Origin: Intestinibacillus sp. Marseille-P6563 | GTDB lineage: Bacteria > Bacillota > Clostridia > Oscillospirales > Butyricicoccaceae | Length of the DNA: 64,000 nucleotides | Direction of reading: 5' to 3' | NCBI RefSeq assembly: GCF_900604335.1 | Contig: NZ_UWOD01000002.1 | Location: 558,001-622,000, forward strand | In this document: one piece after another, positions 40,953 through 50,623 of the stretch | Position numbering within the stretch: the stretch's first letter is position 1 | How the letters are laid out: the number at the start of each line of letters is the position of its first letter | Notes under the pieces: generated by a model | Database searches by the model: none | Told to the model about the DNA's origin: nothing | What the model saw: only the letters and a program-made list of their open reading frames with translations | Program-made: the position numbers and the translations under genes

Positions 40953-41847
40953 TACCGTTTTCCCGCGCTGGCAGGGCGCGTTTTTGGCGATTTTCCTGCT
41001 GGCGGGCAGTTTTTATGTCCCGGCCACCCCGGAAGCTATCTGGTCACTCGTCTGGGGGACGCTGCTGGCGGCGGCTGTGGTGTTTTTGTTCCTGCGTTGG
41101 CTGCTGCACTGCGATGCGCGGGACTTTGAAAGCCTGTGCCGCGCCCACCTGCCCCGTCCGGTGCAGGTCGTGCTGTTTACCGCCGTCGGACTTTGTGCGC
41201 TGGCAGCCATCGCGCAATCGCTCCTCCGTCTGTCCGGCTTCTGGCAGGCGACCGCCTTCCCCGGTCTGCCGCGCTGGGTGACAGCCGCCGTACTGCTCGG
41301 TGTGGGCTGGTGTGCCGGGCGGCGCGGCCGCACCGCGGTCGCCATGTGGGCCTATCCGACCGTGTTTCTCATTTCACTGACACTGGCTGTGTCGCTGCTG
41401 GTCACCCTGCCCGACTGCTCGCCTGCATATCTCGTGCAAGCCGTGCGGCGTATCACCCTGCCCGGCGCCCCCACCTGGCAGTTCCTTCCCCTACTGCTGC
41501 CGCTTTTGCTGTGCACCCAGACCCGCCGCTTGCCCTCCACCCGCGCGTGTACGCGTGGGATTCTGCTGGGCGGGGCCGGACTCATCTTACTGACGCTGCG
41601 CGCCTGGCTGCTGCTCGGCGCAGGCGCCCAGGCGCTGCCCTACCCGGTCTTTTCAGCGGCCGGCCTGTTTTCGGTCGGGGATTTCTTACAGCGCGGCGAA
41701 GTGGTGTTTGGCTGTGTACTCGCCCTGTGCGAAGCGGTGCGAGTGGCGCTGCTCGTGACCCTGGCCCGCGAGATGGGACGCGCCATTTTCGCAAAAAAAG
41801 ACCGGTCCCCCGCCCCAAAGGACGGAAAACCGGTCCAGGAATCTTAG
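40945..41847 (+). CDS. GerB-like germinant receptor permease subunit, shortened
   Basis: A 300-residue membrane protein with about eight predicted helices (first at 11-27 and 32-50), spaced like the APC-superfamily spore germination permease GerB, which is usually about 360 residues with ten helices. The sequence is unusually Ala/Leu/Arg-rich. Identity rests mainly on position after the A and C subunits. The start is ATG 40945-40947 with AGGAGG 8 bases upstream, inside the end of gerC. Its last 4 bases overlap the convergent UPF0210 gene, and its 3' end carries that gene's terminator. Confidence 0.7.
   Translation: MRDTVFPRWQGAFLAIFLLAGSFYVPATPEAIWSLVWGTLLAAAVVFLFLRWLLHCDARDFESLCRAHLPRPVQVVLFTAVGLCALAAIAQSLLRLSGFWQATAFPGLPRWVTAAVLLGVGWCAGRRGRTAVAMWAYPTVFLISLTLAVSLLVTLPDCSPAYLVQAVRRITLPGAPTWQFLPLLLPLLLCTQTRRLPSTRACTRGILLGGAGLILLTLRAWLLLGAGAQALPYPVFSAAGLFSVGDFLQRGEVVFGCVLALCEAVRVALLVTLAREMGRAIFAKKDRSPAPKDGKPVQES
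41793..41835 (-). terminator. Terminator of the lepA-hemW-ACT-UPF0210 run, inside the gerB-like coding sequence
   Basis: On the minus strand GACCGGT (41829-41835 complement) pairs with ACCGGTC (41800-41806 complement), and the long C/G-rich loop can pair further; seven T residues follow (complement of 41793-41799). It lies in the last 20 codons of the opposite gene. Confidence 0.72.
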
Positions 41848-43208
41848 TTTTTCAAGCTGTGGATAGGCGCCGGGATGCGTCCGCCGCGGTGGATGAACTT
41901 GGCGGGCGAATGGGTGGATACCGGCATGATGGGCGCCGAACCCAGCAGGCCGCCGAATTCCACGCTGTCGCCGACCTTCTTGCCGATGGCCGGGATGACG
42001 CGCACGGCCGTGGTCTTGGTGTTGACTACGCCGATGGCGATTTCGTCGGCGATCAGACCCGAGATGACCTCGGCCGAGGTATCGCCCGGCACAGCGACCA
42101 TATCGATACCAACCGAGCAAACAGCGGTCATGGCTTCCAGCTTTTCCATGCTCAGAACGCCTGCGTTCACGGCTGCAATCATGCCTTCGTCCTCGGAAAC
42201 CGGGATGAACGCGCCCGACAGGCCGCCGACGTTGGAGGATGCCATAACGCCGCCCTTCTTGACCGCGTCGTTGAGCATAGCCAAAATCGCGGTCGTACCG
42301 CAGCAGCCGCAGGTCTCCAGACCGACTTCCTCCAGAATGCGGGCCACCGAGTCGCCAACCGCCGGGGTCGGGGCCAGCGACAGATCGACGATGCCGAACG
42401 GCACGCCCAGCCGTTCGCTCGCGATCGAGCCGACCAGCTGACCCATACGGGTGATCTTGAACGCGGTCTTTTTGATGATTTCAGCCACTTCGCCGATCGA
42501 GCAGTTGCCCGCGCGGCGGATGGCAGCCTGTACCACGCCCGGGCCGGATACGCCGACGTTCAGGACGGTTTCCGGCTCGCCGATGCCGTGGAACGCGCCT
42601 GCCATGAACGGGTTGTCGTCCACCGCATTGGCAAATACGACCAGCTTGGCACAGCCCATAGACTGATTATCCTTGGTCATCTCCGCGGTTGCCTTGATGA
42701 TGTGACCCATCAGGCTGATGGCATCCAGGTTGATGCCTGCCTTGGTGGACGCCACGTTGACCGACGAGCAGACGTTGTTGGTTACAGCCAGCGCTTCGGG
42801 GATGGAGTTTAACAGCACTTCGTCGCCCTTGGCGAAGCCCTTCTGCACCAGAGCCGAAAAGCCTCCGATAAAGTTGACGCCCGTGGTCTCTGCCGCACGG
42901 TCGAGCGCCTTGGCGATGGGCACATAGCTGAGCGCCGAGGTGGTCGCGCCGACCATGGCGATGGGTGTGACCGAAATGCGCTTGTTGATGATCGGGATAC
43001 CCAGTTCGCGCTCGATCGATTCGCCGGTTGCCACCAGCTTTTCGGCGCGGCGGGTGATCTTATCGTAAATCTTGTCGCAGAGCACATGGATGTCATCCGA
43101 GGCCAGATCGCGCAGCGAAATGCCCATGGTAATGGTACGGATGTCCAGATGCTCCTCCTCGATCATTTTGATGGTTTCGAGGATGTCGCGGGTGTTAATC
43201 ATTGCCAC
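41844..43208 (-). CDS. UPF0210/PFL-family protein
   Basis: A 454-residue protein of the UPF0210 (DUF711) family. Motifs: [59 protein letters not shown] and [17 protein letters not shown]. Structures in this family resemble pyruvate formate-lyase, but no enzymatic activity is established. It is nearly always next to a small ACT protein, as here (15 bases), suggesting metabolite control. The start is GTG 43206-43208 (GGGGGA 8 bases upstream); ATG two codons later is the alternative. Confidence 0.92.
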   Translation of the reverse strand: MAMINTRDILETIKMIEEEHLDIRTITMGISLRDLASDDIHVLCDKIYDKITRRAEKLVATGESIERELGIPIINKRISVTPIAMVGATTSALSYVPIAKALDRAAETTGVNFIGGFSALVQKGFAKGDEVLLNSIPEALAVTNNVCSSVNVASTKAGINLDAISLMGHIIKATAEMTKDNQSMGCAKLVVFANAVDDNPFMAGAFHGIGEPETVLNVGVSGPGVVQAAIRRAGNCSIGEVAEIIKKTAFKITRMGQLVGSIASERLGVPFGIVDLSLAPTPAVGDSVARILEEVGLETCGCCGTTAILAMLNDAVKKGGVMASSNVGGLSGAFIPVSEDEGMIAAVNAGVLSMEKLEAMTAVCSVGIDMVAVPGDTSAEVISGLIADEIAIGVVNTKTTAVRVIPAIGKKVGDSVEFGGLLGSAPIMPVSTHSPAKFIHRGGRIPAPIHSLKN

Positions 43209-43223
43209 TGTTCTGTTCCCCCA

Positions 43224-43493
43224 TTAAATTCGATGCATGGCGTTGAAGATGTCCTCATGCATGGTGTGGATCTTCATGCCAAGCGCTTCGCCGTCCTTGT
43301 CGAGCAGGTCGGCCAGGGTGGTGAAATCGACCGTACATTTGTCAATGCCCACCAGCATGACCATGGCGAACATGTCCTCCATAACGTTCTGCGAGATGTC
43401 GACGATGTTCACGTCGTGCTGGTACAGGGTATCGGAAATCTTGGCGATGATCCCGGTGCGGTCTTTGCCGACCACGGTGATGACTGCGCGCAT
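43224..43493 (-). CDS. ACT domain-containing protein (UPF0237)
   Basis: An 89-residue single ACT domain: RAVITVVGKDRTGIIAKISD and LYQHDVNIVDISQNVMEDMF. ACT domains bind amino acids or related ligands. The family is genetically linked to the UPF0210 protein downstream, with which it presumably works. The start is ATG 43491-43493, with TGGAGG 8 bases upstream; the longer in-frame extension is not supported. Confidence 0.93.
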   Translation of the reverse strand: MRAVITVVGKDRTGIIAKISDTLYQHDVNIVDISQNVMEDMFAMVMLVGIDKCTVDFTTLADLLDKDGEALGMKIHTMHEDIFNAMHRI

Positions 43494-43523
43494 AAATGTT
43501 ACCTCCAAAGCATTGAAAAAAAT

Positions 43524-44642
43524 CTATTCTTCTGCCGACAAAACGTCGGTCAAAATCGGGTTGGAAACCAAAAATCCGGACTCGGTCAGGCGCCAGCGCC
43601 CGGCTTGCCGTTTGGTAAGTCCCGGCTTCTCATAGCGCGCAAGCATGCGCGCAAAGGGCGCAAAGGGCTGCCCAAAGCGGGCTTCAAATTCTTTCGGTGA
43701 CACGCCGTCCGACGTGCGCAGAGTGAGCATCAGATATTCGAGCGCCGGGGAAAAGCCCTCCACGTCCTCCTCGGTCGTGGGCGGCACGCCGCGCACAAAA
43801 TCCTCCACGCTGCGGCCATAGGCAAACCGCTTGCCATTGAGCAGTGAATGGGCCGACGGCCCAATCCCCAAATATTCGGACAAATCCCAATACCGGGCAT
43901 TGTGACGGGCGCGAAAGCCCGGTTTGGCCCAGTTGGAAATCTCGTAATGCTCAAATCCCTCGCGCTCGAGCAGGCGGCACAGGGACATGTACATATCCGC
44001 CTGCGCATCCTCGTCCGGCAGGGTAGGATGCTCCAAGAAAAGCGGCGTGCCCTCCTCGAGTTTGAGGGCATAGACCGACAGATGGGCGGGGTTTAACTCC
44101 AGCAGCGCCCGGGCCGACTGCCAAAGCTGCCCTTCGGTCTGGCCGGGCAGACCGTACATCAAATCGAGCGACAGGTTGAAAAACCCGGCCGCCTGCGCCC
44201 GCCGGATAGCATCCACAGCCTGTGCAAAACTGTGCCGTCGGCCAAGTCGGCGCAGCTCGCCCTCGTCGGCCGACTGCACACCGACCGACAGGCGGTTGAC
44301 GCCCGCTCGATGCAGCGCATCCAGCAAGGATTCGTCCATGCTGTCCGGGTTGCACTCGACCGTAATCTCAGCGTCCGGCGCAATGGCAAACGCCCCTCGC
44401 GCGGCATCCAGCACGCGGACGAGCCGCGCGTCGCCCAAAAGCGAGGGCGTGCCGCCGCCAAAATAGACGGTATCGACCGTGTAGTCCGCGCACGTTGCGC
44501 CCCAGTCCCGGATGCTGCGGCACAGGGCCTCGGTGTAGGCTTCCATCTGCTCGTCCCCGGCCGCAAACGAATAAAAATCGCAGTAGCGGCACTTGGATGC
44601 GCAGAACGGCACGTGCAGATACAGCCCCAGTGTCTTTATCAT
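43524..44642 (-). CDS. hemW: HemW-like radical SAM protein
   Basis: A 372-residue radical SAM protein with C14-x3-C18-x2-C21 ([11 protein letters not shown]) binding the 4Fe-4S cluster, [17 protein letters not shown] and the HemW motif [21 protein letters not shown]. It has long been called oxygen-independent coproporphyrinogen oxidase, but the HemW branch acts as a heme chaperone and lacks the second SAM site features of HemN. It overlaps lepA by 4 bases (ATGA), the conserved lepA-hemW order. Confidence 0.93.
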   Translation of the reverse strand: MIKTLGLYLHVPFCASKCRYCDFYSFAAGDEQMEAYTEALCRSIRDWGATCADYTVDTVYFGGGTPSLLGDARLVRVLDAARGAFAIAPDAEITVECNPDSMDESLLDALHRAGVNRLSVGVQSADEGELRRLGRRHSFAQAVDAIRRAQAAGFFNLSLDLMYGLPGQTEGQLWQSARALLELNPAHLSVYALKLEEGTPLFLEHPTLPDEDAQADMYMSLCRLLEREGFEHYEISNWAKPGFRARHNARYWDLSEYLGIGPSAHSLLNGKRFAYGRSVEDFVRGVPPTTEEDVEGFSPALEYLMLTLRTSDGVSPKEFEARFGQPFAPFARMLARYEKPGLTKRQAGRWRLTESGFLVSNPILTDVLSAEE

Positions 44643-46447
44643 TCTTCGTCCAGCTTGAGGACGGCCATGAAGGCCTCGGTCGGCACCTGAACGGTACCCA
44701 GCGAGCGCATCTTCTTCTTGCCTTCCTTCTGCTTTTCGAGCAGCTTCTTTTTACGGGTGATGTCGCCGCCGTAGCACTTGGCCAGCACGTCCTTACGCAT
44801 GGCCTTGACCGTTTCGCGGGCGATAACCTTGCCGCCGATGGCGGCCTGAATCGGCACTTCAAACAGCTGGCGCGGGATATTCTCCTTGAGTTTTTCGCAG
44901 ATGCGCCGCGCACGGCCATAAGCCTTTTCGCGGTGTACGATAAACGAGAGCGCGTCCACCTGGCCGCCGTTTAAGAGCATGTCCACCTTGACCAGGTCGC
45001 TCGCGCGGTAGTCGAGGAACTCGTAGTCGAGCGACGCATAGCCCTTGGTGCGCGCCTTCAAAGCATCGAAAAAGTCGTAAATAATCTCATTGATCGGCAT
45101 TTCATAATGCAGTTCGACCAGATTGGCGTCCAGATACTGCATATCCTTAAAGATACCGCGGCGCTCCTGACACATGGGCATAATATTGCCGACAAACTCG
45201 TTGGGCGTCATGATGGACGCCTTGACAAACGGCTCACGCGCCTCGGTAATGACTGCCGGGTCGGGATAGTCGTGCGGGTTATCACAATAGACGGTCGTGC
45301 CGTCGGCCTTGACAATCTCATAGACAACGCTCGGCAGCGTGGTGACCAAATCCAAATCAAACTCGCGTTCCAGACGTTCCTGAATGATCTCCATGTGCAG
45401 CATGCCGAGGAAGCCGCAGCGGAAACCGAAGCCGAGCGCCACCGAGCTTTCGGGCTCGAAGGACAGGGCAGCATCGTTTAATTGCAGCTTTTCGAGCGCA
45501 TCGCGCAGGTCGGGATACCTGGAACCGTCCTGGGTATAGATACCGCAGAAAACCATCGGCCGCGCCGGACGGTAACCGGGCAGGGCTTCGGCAGTCGGGC
45601 GGTCGGCCTCGGTGACTGTATCGCCCACGCGGGTATCGGCTACATTTTTAATGGAAGCCGTAAAATAGCCAACTTCACCGGCATACAGTCCCTTTTGCGG
45701 CGACAGGCCGAGCGGCTCCAGATAACCGCATTCGATGACCTGGAACTCGGCGCCGGTGGCCATCATCTTGACCTTCATGCCCGGCTCGATGTGGCCGTCC
45801 ATCAGGCGCATATAAACGATGACACCTTTATAAGGGTCGTACTGGCTATCAAAAATGAGCGCTTTGAGCGGTGCATCCGCATCGCCCGTGGGCGCGGGGA
45901 CATTGGCGACAATATCCTCGAGTACGGCGTGGATGTTGATGCCCATTTTGGCCGAAATTTCGGGCGCATCCATGGCAGGCACACCGATGATGTCCTCGAT
46001 CTCCTGCTTGACGCGCGGCGCATCGGCAGCGGGCAGGTCGATCTTGTTGATAACCGGCAGCACTTCCAGTCCGGCGTCAATGGCCAGATACGTGTTGCCG
46101 AGCGTCTGGGCTTCGATGCCCTGGGCGGCGTCCACGACCAGCAGCGCGCCTTCGCACGCCGCCAGCGAGCGGGACACCTCATAGTTAAAGTCCACATGGC
46201 CCGGGGTATCGATGAGGTTGATGTGATAGTTTTCCCCATCGTCGGCCTTGTACTCCATGCGCACCGCGCGGGCCTTAATGGTAATGCCGCGTTCGCGCTC
46301 CAGGTCCATGTTGTCGAGAAGCTGCTCCTCCATCTCGCGCTGCGAAACTGCCTCACACTGTTCGAGCAGACGGTCGGCCAGGGTGGATTTACCATGGTCG
46401 ATGTGGGCAATGATCGAAAAATTTCTGATTTTATCCTGTGTCTTCAC
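44639..46447 (-). CDS. lepA: Elongation factor 4 (LepA)
   Basis: A 602-residue ribosome-associated GTPase implicated in 30S maturation and back-translocation. G1 is [10 protein letters not shown]3 DTPGHVDF, G4 NKIDLPAAD; the C-terminal LepA-specific domain has [20 protein letters not shown] and [24 protein letters not shown] chose GTG 46445-46447 (MKTQDKIRN) because AAGGAG is 7 bases upstream; the TTG two codons earlier lies 1 base from it. A possible extended -10 (TGGTATATT) lies about 30 bases upstream. hemW follows. Confidence 0.96.
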   Translation of the reverse strand: MKTQDKIRNFSIIAHIDHGKSTLADRLLEQCEAVSQREMEEQLLDNMDLERERGITIKARAVRMEYKADDGENYHINLIDTPGHVDFNYEVSRSLAACEGALLVVDAAQGIEAQTLGNTYLAIDAGLEVLPVINKIDLPAADAPRVKQEIEDIIGVPAMDAPEISAKMGINIHAVLEDIVANVPAPTGDADAPLKALIFDSQYDPYKGVIVYMRLMDGHIEPGMKVKMMATGAEFQVIECGYLEPLGLSPQKGLYAGEVGYFTASIKNVADTRVGDTVTEADRPTAEALPGYRPARPMVFCGIYTQDGSRYPDLRDALEKLQLNDAALSFEPESSVALGFGFRCGFLGMLHMEIIQERLEREFDLDLVTTLPSVVYEIVKADGTTVYCDNPHDYPDPAVITEAREPFVKASIMTPNEFVGNIMPMCQERRGIFKDMQYLDANLVELHYEMPINEIIYDFFDALKARTKGYASLDYEFLDYRASDLVKVDMLLNGGQVDALSFIVHREKAYGRARRICEKLKENIPRQLFEVPIQAAIGGKVIARETVKAMRKDVLAKCYGGDITRKKKLLEKQKEGKKKMRSLGTVQVPTEAFMAVLKLDEE

Positions 46448-46641
46448 GTTCAAACTCCTTCACGCAAAGAATAATTCAATATACCACATATCATATCATA
46501 ATTTGCCGATTTCCACAAGAAAATCCCTTGGAGAACGTGCAGCCCTCCGCTGTCCCGGTTTTGTGGACATTTCCGAAAATCCACCGGACGCGGACGATTG
46601 TGACCGTTTGGTGTAGGTTTTGTGAAACTCGCGGAAGCCGG

Positions 46642-46670
46642 TTGACAGCGCCAGACTATCATGATAGTCT
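46642..46670 (+). promoter_or_regulatory. Promoter of the BlaI/BlaR1-like operon
   Basis: A perfect -35 TTGACA (46642-46647), 17 bases, then TAGTCT (46665-46670) as the best-placed -10. The first operator palindrome covers the spacer and -10, so repressor binding would exclude RNA polymerase. Confidence 0.65.
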
Positions 46671-46692
46671 ATATCCATACTATTGCAATAGT
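46653..46692. promoter_or_regulatory. Two BlaI/MecI-type palindromic operators
   Basis: Operator 1 is the 18-base perfect palindrome AGACTATCATGATAGTCT (46653-46670). Operator 2 is the 14-base palindrome ACTATTGCAATAGT (46679-46692). Both share ACTAT-N4-ATAGT and their centres are 24 bases apart, flanking the expected transcription start. The half-site differs from the classic TACA/TGTA box of staphylococcal BlaI, but the layout is the same. Confidence 0.75.
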
Positions 46693-46760
46693 CCACGGAC
46701 GCGGGCCGGGTTCAAGCGCTGGAACCCGACCGCGCGGTCCAACCAAAAGGAGGAAAACCC

Positions 46761-47120
46761 ATGGAGCAAAAGCTCTTCGATTCCGAGCAGCGGGTGATGG
46801 AACTGCTGTGGGAGCACGGCGACCTGTCGGCCAAGCAGCTGTCGCTGCTGCTAGCCGAGCAGTCTGGCTGGAACAAAAACACCACCTACACGGTCGTGAA
46901 AAAATGTGTGCAAAAAGGCTTTGTCGAACGCCGGGAACCCCGTTTTGTTTGCCATGCCCTGCTTTCGCGGCAGCAGGCGCAGATGCAGCAGGCCGAAGAA
47001 CTGGTCGACAAGATGTTTTCCGGCTCTCCTTCGATGCTGTTTGCTTCCCTGCTGGGTGGCGGCCGGCTGGATGCAGACGAGATCGACAAGCTGCGCCACC
47101 TGATCGATCAGGCAAAGTGA
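46761..47120 (+). CDS. BlaI/MecI-family repressor
   Basis: A 119-residue winged-helix repressor of the BlaI/MecI/CopY family: DSEQRVMELLWEHGDLSAKQ, NKNTTYTVVKKCVQKGFVER and the C-terminal dimerisation region. In BlaI systems the sensor protease causes cleavage of the repressor near its middle. The start is ATG 46761-46763, with AAAGGAGG 7 bases upstream. The M56 protein gene follows after 7 bases. By analogy it represses its own operon at the two palindromes upstream. Confidence 0.92.
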   Translation: MEQKLFDSEQRVMELLWEHGDLSAKQLSLLLAEQSGWNKNTTYTVVKKCVQKGFVERREPRFVCHALLSRQQAQMQQAEELVDKMFSGSPSMLFASLLGGGRLDADEIDKLRHLIDQAK

Positions 47121-47127
47121 GGCGTTT

Positions 47128-48300
47128 ATGACAACATTTGCACAAATGACAGTAGCCGGTGGGGCGATGATCGCCGTGACCACGCTGCTGCGCCTGACGC
47201 TGCGCGACCGGCTGCCGCGTGCAGCATACCTGTTCTTCTGGGGCGCGGCGATGGCGCGCCTGCTGACCCCAGTGACCTGGGTTTCCCCCATCGGTCTGTT
47301 TGGCCGGACTTCTTCCGCAGCCGCCGCACCCGATACGCTTTCTCCGCTTCCAGTATCCCCCCAAACCGACCGGTATGACCCGCTCTTTTTCCTCTGGCTG
47401 GGCGGCATGCTGCTGTGCGTAACTTGGTTCCTTGCGCGGGAAATCTCTGCCCGGCGGGCGCTGCGCACGGCAGTGCGGGTGCAGACACCGGCGGTGGAAG
47501 CGCTGCTGTCCCAGTTCGCCTTTTGGCGGCGGGTACAGGTACGGTCGGACCACCGTTTGTCCGCACCGGTCACCTATGGTCTGATTCGCCCGGTGGTCAT
47601 TCTGCCGGATGGGCTGGCACAGACCGACTGTGCCGCGCTGCGATTTTCGCTGCTGCACGAACTGTGCCATGTGCGGCATGGGGACTATCTTTGGAAAACG
47701 CTGGCTGCATGCGCGGTCTGTGTACACTGGTTCAACCCGTTGGTCTGGCTGCTTTTTGTCCTGCTGGACCGCGATCTGGAAATGTATTGTGACGAACAGG
47801 TTTTGCGGCGGTGTCTGCCTACCGAACGGGCAGCCTACGCCCATTGCCTTCTGGATTTTGCCTCTTGGGCATCCCCTTCGCTCCTTGCGAGCCATTTGAA
47901 ACAAAAACCACTCGAAGAAAGGATTCTTGTCATGATGACTTCCCGTAAAGTATCGATTGCCGGCCTGACGCTGGCCACTGCCCTGATTGTGGGCACCACC
48001 TCTGCTTTTGCCGCTTCGGATAACGGTACAGACGCCAACATGGCGGCTACCCTGACCACGGCTTCCACCCAGAGCGTTCTCGTCAATGCCGATGTGCAGA
48101 AAGGACAGGACGACGGTTCGCTGGCAGTGACGGTCACGGATGCGACAGATGCAGCAGAATTCCATCTGGACGCTTCGAAACTCATCAAAATGGACGATGG
48201 CACCTATCGCTACACCTTTGAAGACGGTTCGGTGGCAACGGTCGTTTCGGCTACCGAAACAGAAAACGCACAGCAGGCTACCCCGGACGCGCAGCCGTAA
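47128..48300 (+). CDS. M56 (BlaR1-like) membrane metalloprotease without beta-lactam sensor domain
   Basis: A 390-residue protein with the BlaR1/MecR1 membrane metalloprotease layout: helices near 10-22, 33-50, 85-102 and 198-215, the zinc motif HELCH (177-181) and LDRDLEMYCDEQVL as the third-ligand region. A last helix (about 274-293) leads to a ~95-residue Thr/Ala/Asp-rich outer tail (FHLDASKLIKMDDGTYRYTF). In BlaR1 a 250-residue penicillin-binding sensor sits there; it is absent. So it likely senses something else. It follows the BlaI-like gene and ends at a terminator. Confidence 0.88.
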   Translation: MTTFAQMTVAGGAMIAVTTLLRLTLRDRLPRAAYLFFWGAAMARLLTPVTWVSPIGLFGRTSSAAAAPDTLSPLPVSPQTDRYDPLFFLWLGGMLLCVTWFLAREISARRALRTAVRVQTPAVEALLSQFAFWRRVQVRSDHRLSAPVTYGLIRPVVILPDGLAQTDCAALRFSLLHELCHVRHGDYLWKTLAACAVCVHWFNPLVWLLFVLLDRDLEMYCDEQVLRRCLPTERAAYAHCLLDFASWASPSLLASHLKQKPLEERILVMMTSRKVSIAGLTLATALIVGTTSAFAASDNGTDANMAATLTTASTQSVLVNADVQKGQDDGSLAVTVTDATDAAEFHLDASKLIKMDDGTYRYTFEDGSVATVVSATETENAQQATPDAQP

Positions 48301-48307
48301 CCCATCA

Positions 48308-48340
48308 GCCCCCTGCCTTGCAGGGGGCCTATGTTTTTTT
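48308..48340 (+). terminator. Terminator of the BlaI/M56 operon
   Basis: GCCCCCTGC (48308-48316) pairs with GCAGGGGGC (48320-48328) around CTT, then TATG and seven T residues. Confidence 0.88.
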
Positions 48341-48384
48341 GAAAAAAATTCCCGGAGGCAGGACATTGTTGTCCCACCTCCGGG
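48341..48384 (-). terminator. Terminator of spo0A
   Basis: CCCGGAGG (48351-48358) pairs with CCTCCGGG (48377-48384), and GAC/GTC pairs inside; on the minus strand AATTTTTTTC follows. It abuts the opposite terminator. Confidence 0.85.
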
Positions 48385-48424
48385 CGTTCATATTTTGACA
48401 GCCGGCCGCGCACACTAAGTTTGG

Positions 48425-49195
48425 TTATCCAAACTTCATTTCCAGGCGCAGGCGGTCTGCGATCATGGAAATAAACTCCGAGTTGGTCGGTTTGCCTTTG
48501 AGTCCGGACACCGTGTAACCGAAATACGATTGCAGGGTCTCCAGATCGCCGCGGTCCCAAGCCACTTCAATGGCATGCCGAATCGCACGTTCCACACGCG
48601 ACGACGTGGTTTTAAACCGCTTGGCAATGGCGGGATACAAGATCTTGGTGATCGCACCCACCGATTCCATGTCCTTGACGGCCATCATGATCGCTTCGCG
48701 CAAGTACTGATAGCCTTTGATATGCGCCGGAACACCGACCTGATGAATCACTTCGGTGACCCGTACTTCGAGCGCAATCTCATCGCCTGCCGGCACTGTG
48801 CCGCCGCGATTGAGTGCGCCGCGTGTCAGGTTCCACTGCATGATGCGTGCCATCAGCGTGCCGATGTCCAGTGGCTTGCGCAAAAAATGGCTGACGCCGA
48901 GTTTGGTACATTCGGTAGCCGCTTCGGTGCCTGCAAACGCCGAGATGACAAAGACGCCCACGCGCTTGCCGCGCTCGCCCAAGGTCTGGATAACGCTCAG
49001 CCCGTCGATCTCCGGCAGCATCAAGTCGATCAGCAGCAGATCAAAGGGCGTTGTTTCTGCAATCTGCAACGTCTCCCGCCCGGTCGAGGCCACCGCAACC
49101 ACCTCAATGTTGTCATTTTCTGCGAACGCTTCTTCCAGAAGGCCACAAAATTCCTTATCTCCGTCTGCCAGCAGCACTCGGATCTTCTGCTCCAT
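48425..49195 (-). CDS. spo0A: Sporulation master regulator Spo0A
   Basis: A 256-residue response regulator. The receiver has the acidic pocket D11/D13, phospho-acceptor D57 ([15 protein letters not shown]) and K107 (HFLRKPLD). The C-terminal DNA-binding domain (about 145-256) carries the Spo0A signature [25 protein letters not shown] and [18 protein letters not shown]. Phosphorylated Spo0A binds TGTCGAA boxes and starts sporulation. It lies downstream of spoIVB, the universal clostridial and Bacillus order. A 0A box lies upstream, so it may autoregulate. Confidence 0.97.
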   Translation of the reverse strand: MEQKIRVLLADGDKEFCGLLEEAFAENDNIEVVAVASTGRETLQIAETTPFDLLLIDLMLPEIDGLSVIQTLGERGKRVGVFVISAFAGTEAATECTKLGVSHFLRKPLDIGTLMARIMQWNLTRGALNRGGTVPAGDEIALEVRVTEVIHQVGVPAHIKGYQYLREAIMMAVKDMESVGAITKILYPAIAKRFKTTSSRVERAIRHAIEVAWDRGDLETLQSYFGYTVSGLKGKPTNSEFISMIADRLRLEMKFG

Positions 49196-49247
49196 GAATA
49201 TTCACCCTTCCAACGTAGTTTGTGCCTTTGTTCTTTTGACTTACCTT

Positions 49248-49276
49248 AATTTACCATACTCCCGTCGAATTGACAA
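49248..49276 (-). promoter_or_regulatory. Promoter of spo0A
   Basis: -35 TTGTCA (complement of 49271-49276), 17 bases, -10 TAAATT (complement of 49248-49253) with TGG upstream (extended -10). It looks like sigma-A; I cannot exclude a second sigma-H promoter. Confidence 0.6.
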
Positions 49277-49318
49277 CCCCTCTCGGGAAAATTTTTTCAA
49301 ATTTTTCCCAATACAATT

Positions 49319-49325
49319 TTCGACA
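49319..49325 (-). promoter_or_regulatory. 0A box upstream of spo0A
   Basis: TGTCGAA on the minus strand, the exact Spo0A-P core recognition sequence, about 43 bases upstream of the -35. Seven-base matches occur by chance, but the location supports autoregulation. Confidence 0.55.
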
Positions 49326-49381
49326 GAGTTACTACTATACTACCACTGAACCAACCAGATTTTCAAGGTTATTCCATGGAT

Positions 49382-50407
49382 TTATTGGATTTTATCCATT
49401 TCTTCCAACATTTTTTCAATCTGTACCGCATAACCCCGGGTTGGGTCACTGACCAGTACATGGGTCACAGCACCCACCAGTTTACCATTTTGCAGGATGG
49501 GGCTGCCGCTCATGCCCTGCACAATACCGCCGGTCTGGGCAATCAGATCTTTGTCGGTGACGCGGATGGTCATGCTGCGATCATATTCGCCGCCTTCACC
49601 ATAAATTTTCTCGATCTCACAGGTGTATTCCCGCACTTCTTCGCCGGATACATTGGACAGGATGGTCGCGGTACCGGTCTGGATTTCATCCGCTGTGGCG
49701 ATGGGCACCGGCTCTTTCCCTGCATAATAGCTGTCATCGGTCAGCACACCAAAAATACCAGTCAAGGTGTTTTCTTCGACCGAACCCATGTCTTCCTGCA
49801 AGTTAAAATCACCCTGCAAGCAACCCGGTGTGCCCGACACGCCCTTGACGACGCCGCTCACCGATGACTCCATCAGGCTGCCGTCTTTGAGGGGCACCAG
49901 CACGCCGCTGTCGCCATCACAGATGCCATGGCCCAGCGAACCGTATTGCCCGGTAGCCGGGTCCACATAGGTGATGGTACCGATACCGGCGACGCTGTCC
50001 CGGACAGTCAGGCCCATCCGATAAACGCCCGATTTATCCTGCACGGCGGTACCGCTCAGTTTGACCTCTTTCCCATCCCGCTGCACGGTAAATTCCATGG
50101 TCTTTCCGGCGGATAAAGAGATTTTCTTTTGCAGCGCTTCGGCTGTGTCGATCTCCTGTCCGTCTACGCGCAAAAGGATGTCCCCTTCCTGGAAGCCAGC
50201 CTGTTTGGCGGGTGTGACTTCGCCGACTGCGGTGGTGACCGGATCAATGGATTCCACCATCAGACCCTGAGACTCCATCTTGATGCCTGCGGTCCGGCCG
50301 ATGGGAATGACCTCGGTCAGGTCGGCCGCTGCCGCGCCGCCCGCCAGGGTCCAGGCAACCGCCAGAGCGGCAATCCAAGCTGTCATCCTTGTTTGAAATT
50401 TTTTCAA
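49382..50407 (-). CDS. spoIVB: SpoIVB serine peptidase (sigma-K checkpoint)
   Basis: A 341-residue forespore-secreted PDZ serine protease that triggers sigma-K activation across the septum. A signal/anchor segment (about 8-28), a PDZ domain (about 45-130) and the S55 peptidase domain with YGSLGHGICDGDSG (histidine) and VQGMSGSPILQNGKLVGAVTHV (catalytic serine in GMSGSP). I chose TTG 50405-50407 because AGGAGG is 8 bases upstream; GTG 50414-50416 directly abuts that site. spo0A follows 186 bases later with its own promoter. Confidence 0.94.
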   Translation of the reverse strand: MKKFQTRMTAWIAALAVAWTLAGGAAAADLTEVIPIGRTAGIKMESQGLMVESIDPVTTAVGEVTPAKQAGFQEGDILLRVDGQEIDTAEALQKKISLSAGKTMEFTVQRDGKEVKLSGTAVQDKSGVYRMGLTVRDSVAGIGTITYVDPATGQYGSLGHGICDGDSGVLVPLKDGSLMESSVSGVVKGVSGTPGCLQGDFNLQEDMGSVEENTLTGIFGVLTDDSYYAGKEPVPIATADEIQTGTATILSNVSGEEVREYTCEIEKIYGEGGEYDRSMTIRVTDKDLIAQTGGIVQGMSGSPILQNGKLVGAVTHVLVSDPTRGYAVQIEKMLEEMDKIQ

Positions 50408-50446
50408 ATGATTCACCTCCTGCGTTTACTATGCCACACCATCTCA

Positions 50447-50470
50447 GCAAACAACCGGGGGATTGTTTGC
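50447..50470. promoter_or_regulatory. Inverted repeat upstream of spoIVB
   Basis: GCAAACAA (50447-50454) and TTGTTTGC (50463-50470), a perfect 8-base dyad with an 8-base loop, about 40 bases before the spoIVB start. A CATAGTA box resembling a sigma-F/G -10 lies between it and the gene (complement of about 50428-50434). Function unknown. Confidence 0.4.
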
Positions 50471-50555
50471 ACCCTTGTTTAACTTTTGGTGGGATGCTGC
50501 AAAACCCGCGTGCAGTTCCAAGGCTTGCAGGCGATATACCTGCGCCCGATTTCTT

Positions 50556-50584
50556 TTGTGTTTCCGATTTGTCTATGGTATACT
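50556..50584 (+). promoter_or_regulatory. Promoter of the SLOG-family gene
   Basis: -35 TTGTGT (50556-50561), 17 bases, -10 TATACT (50579-50584) with TGG upstream (extended -10). Confidence 0.6.
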
Positions 50585-50623
50585 TACATTACCATAATTT
50601 TCATTTGAAAAGAGGGATGCGGT

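Larger units (their letters stand above)
46448..46760. other. Intergenic region between lepA and the BlaI-like operon
   Basis: The left part, about 46460-46640, shows a weak lepA promoter and no other feature I recognise. The right part holds a consensus TTGACA, two palindromic operators, a GGGTTC/GAACCC hairpin in the leader (about 46708-46727) and the ribosome binding site AAAGGAGG before 46761. Confidence 0.6.
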
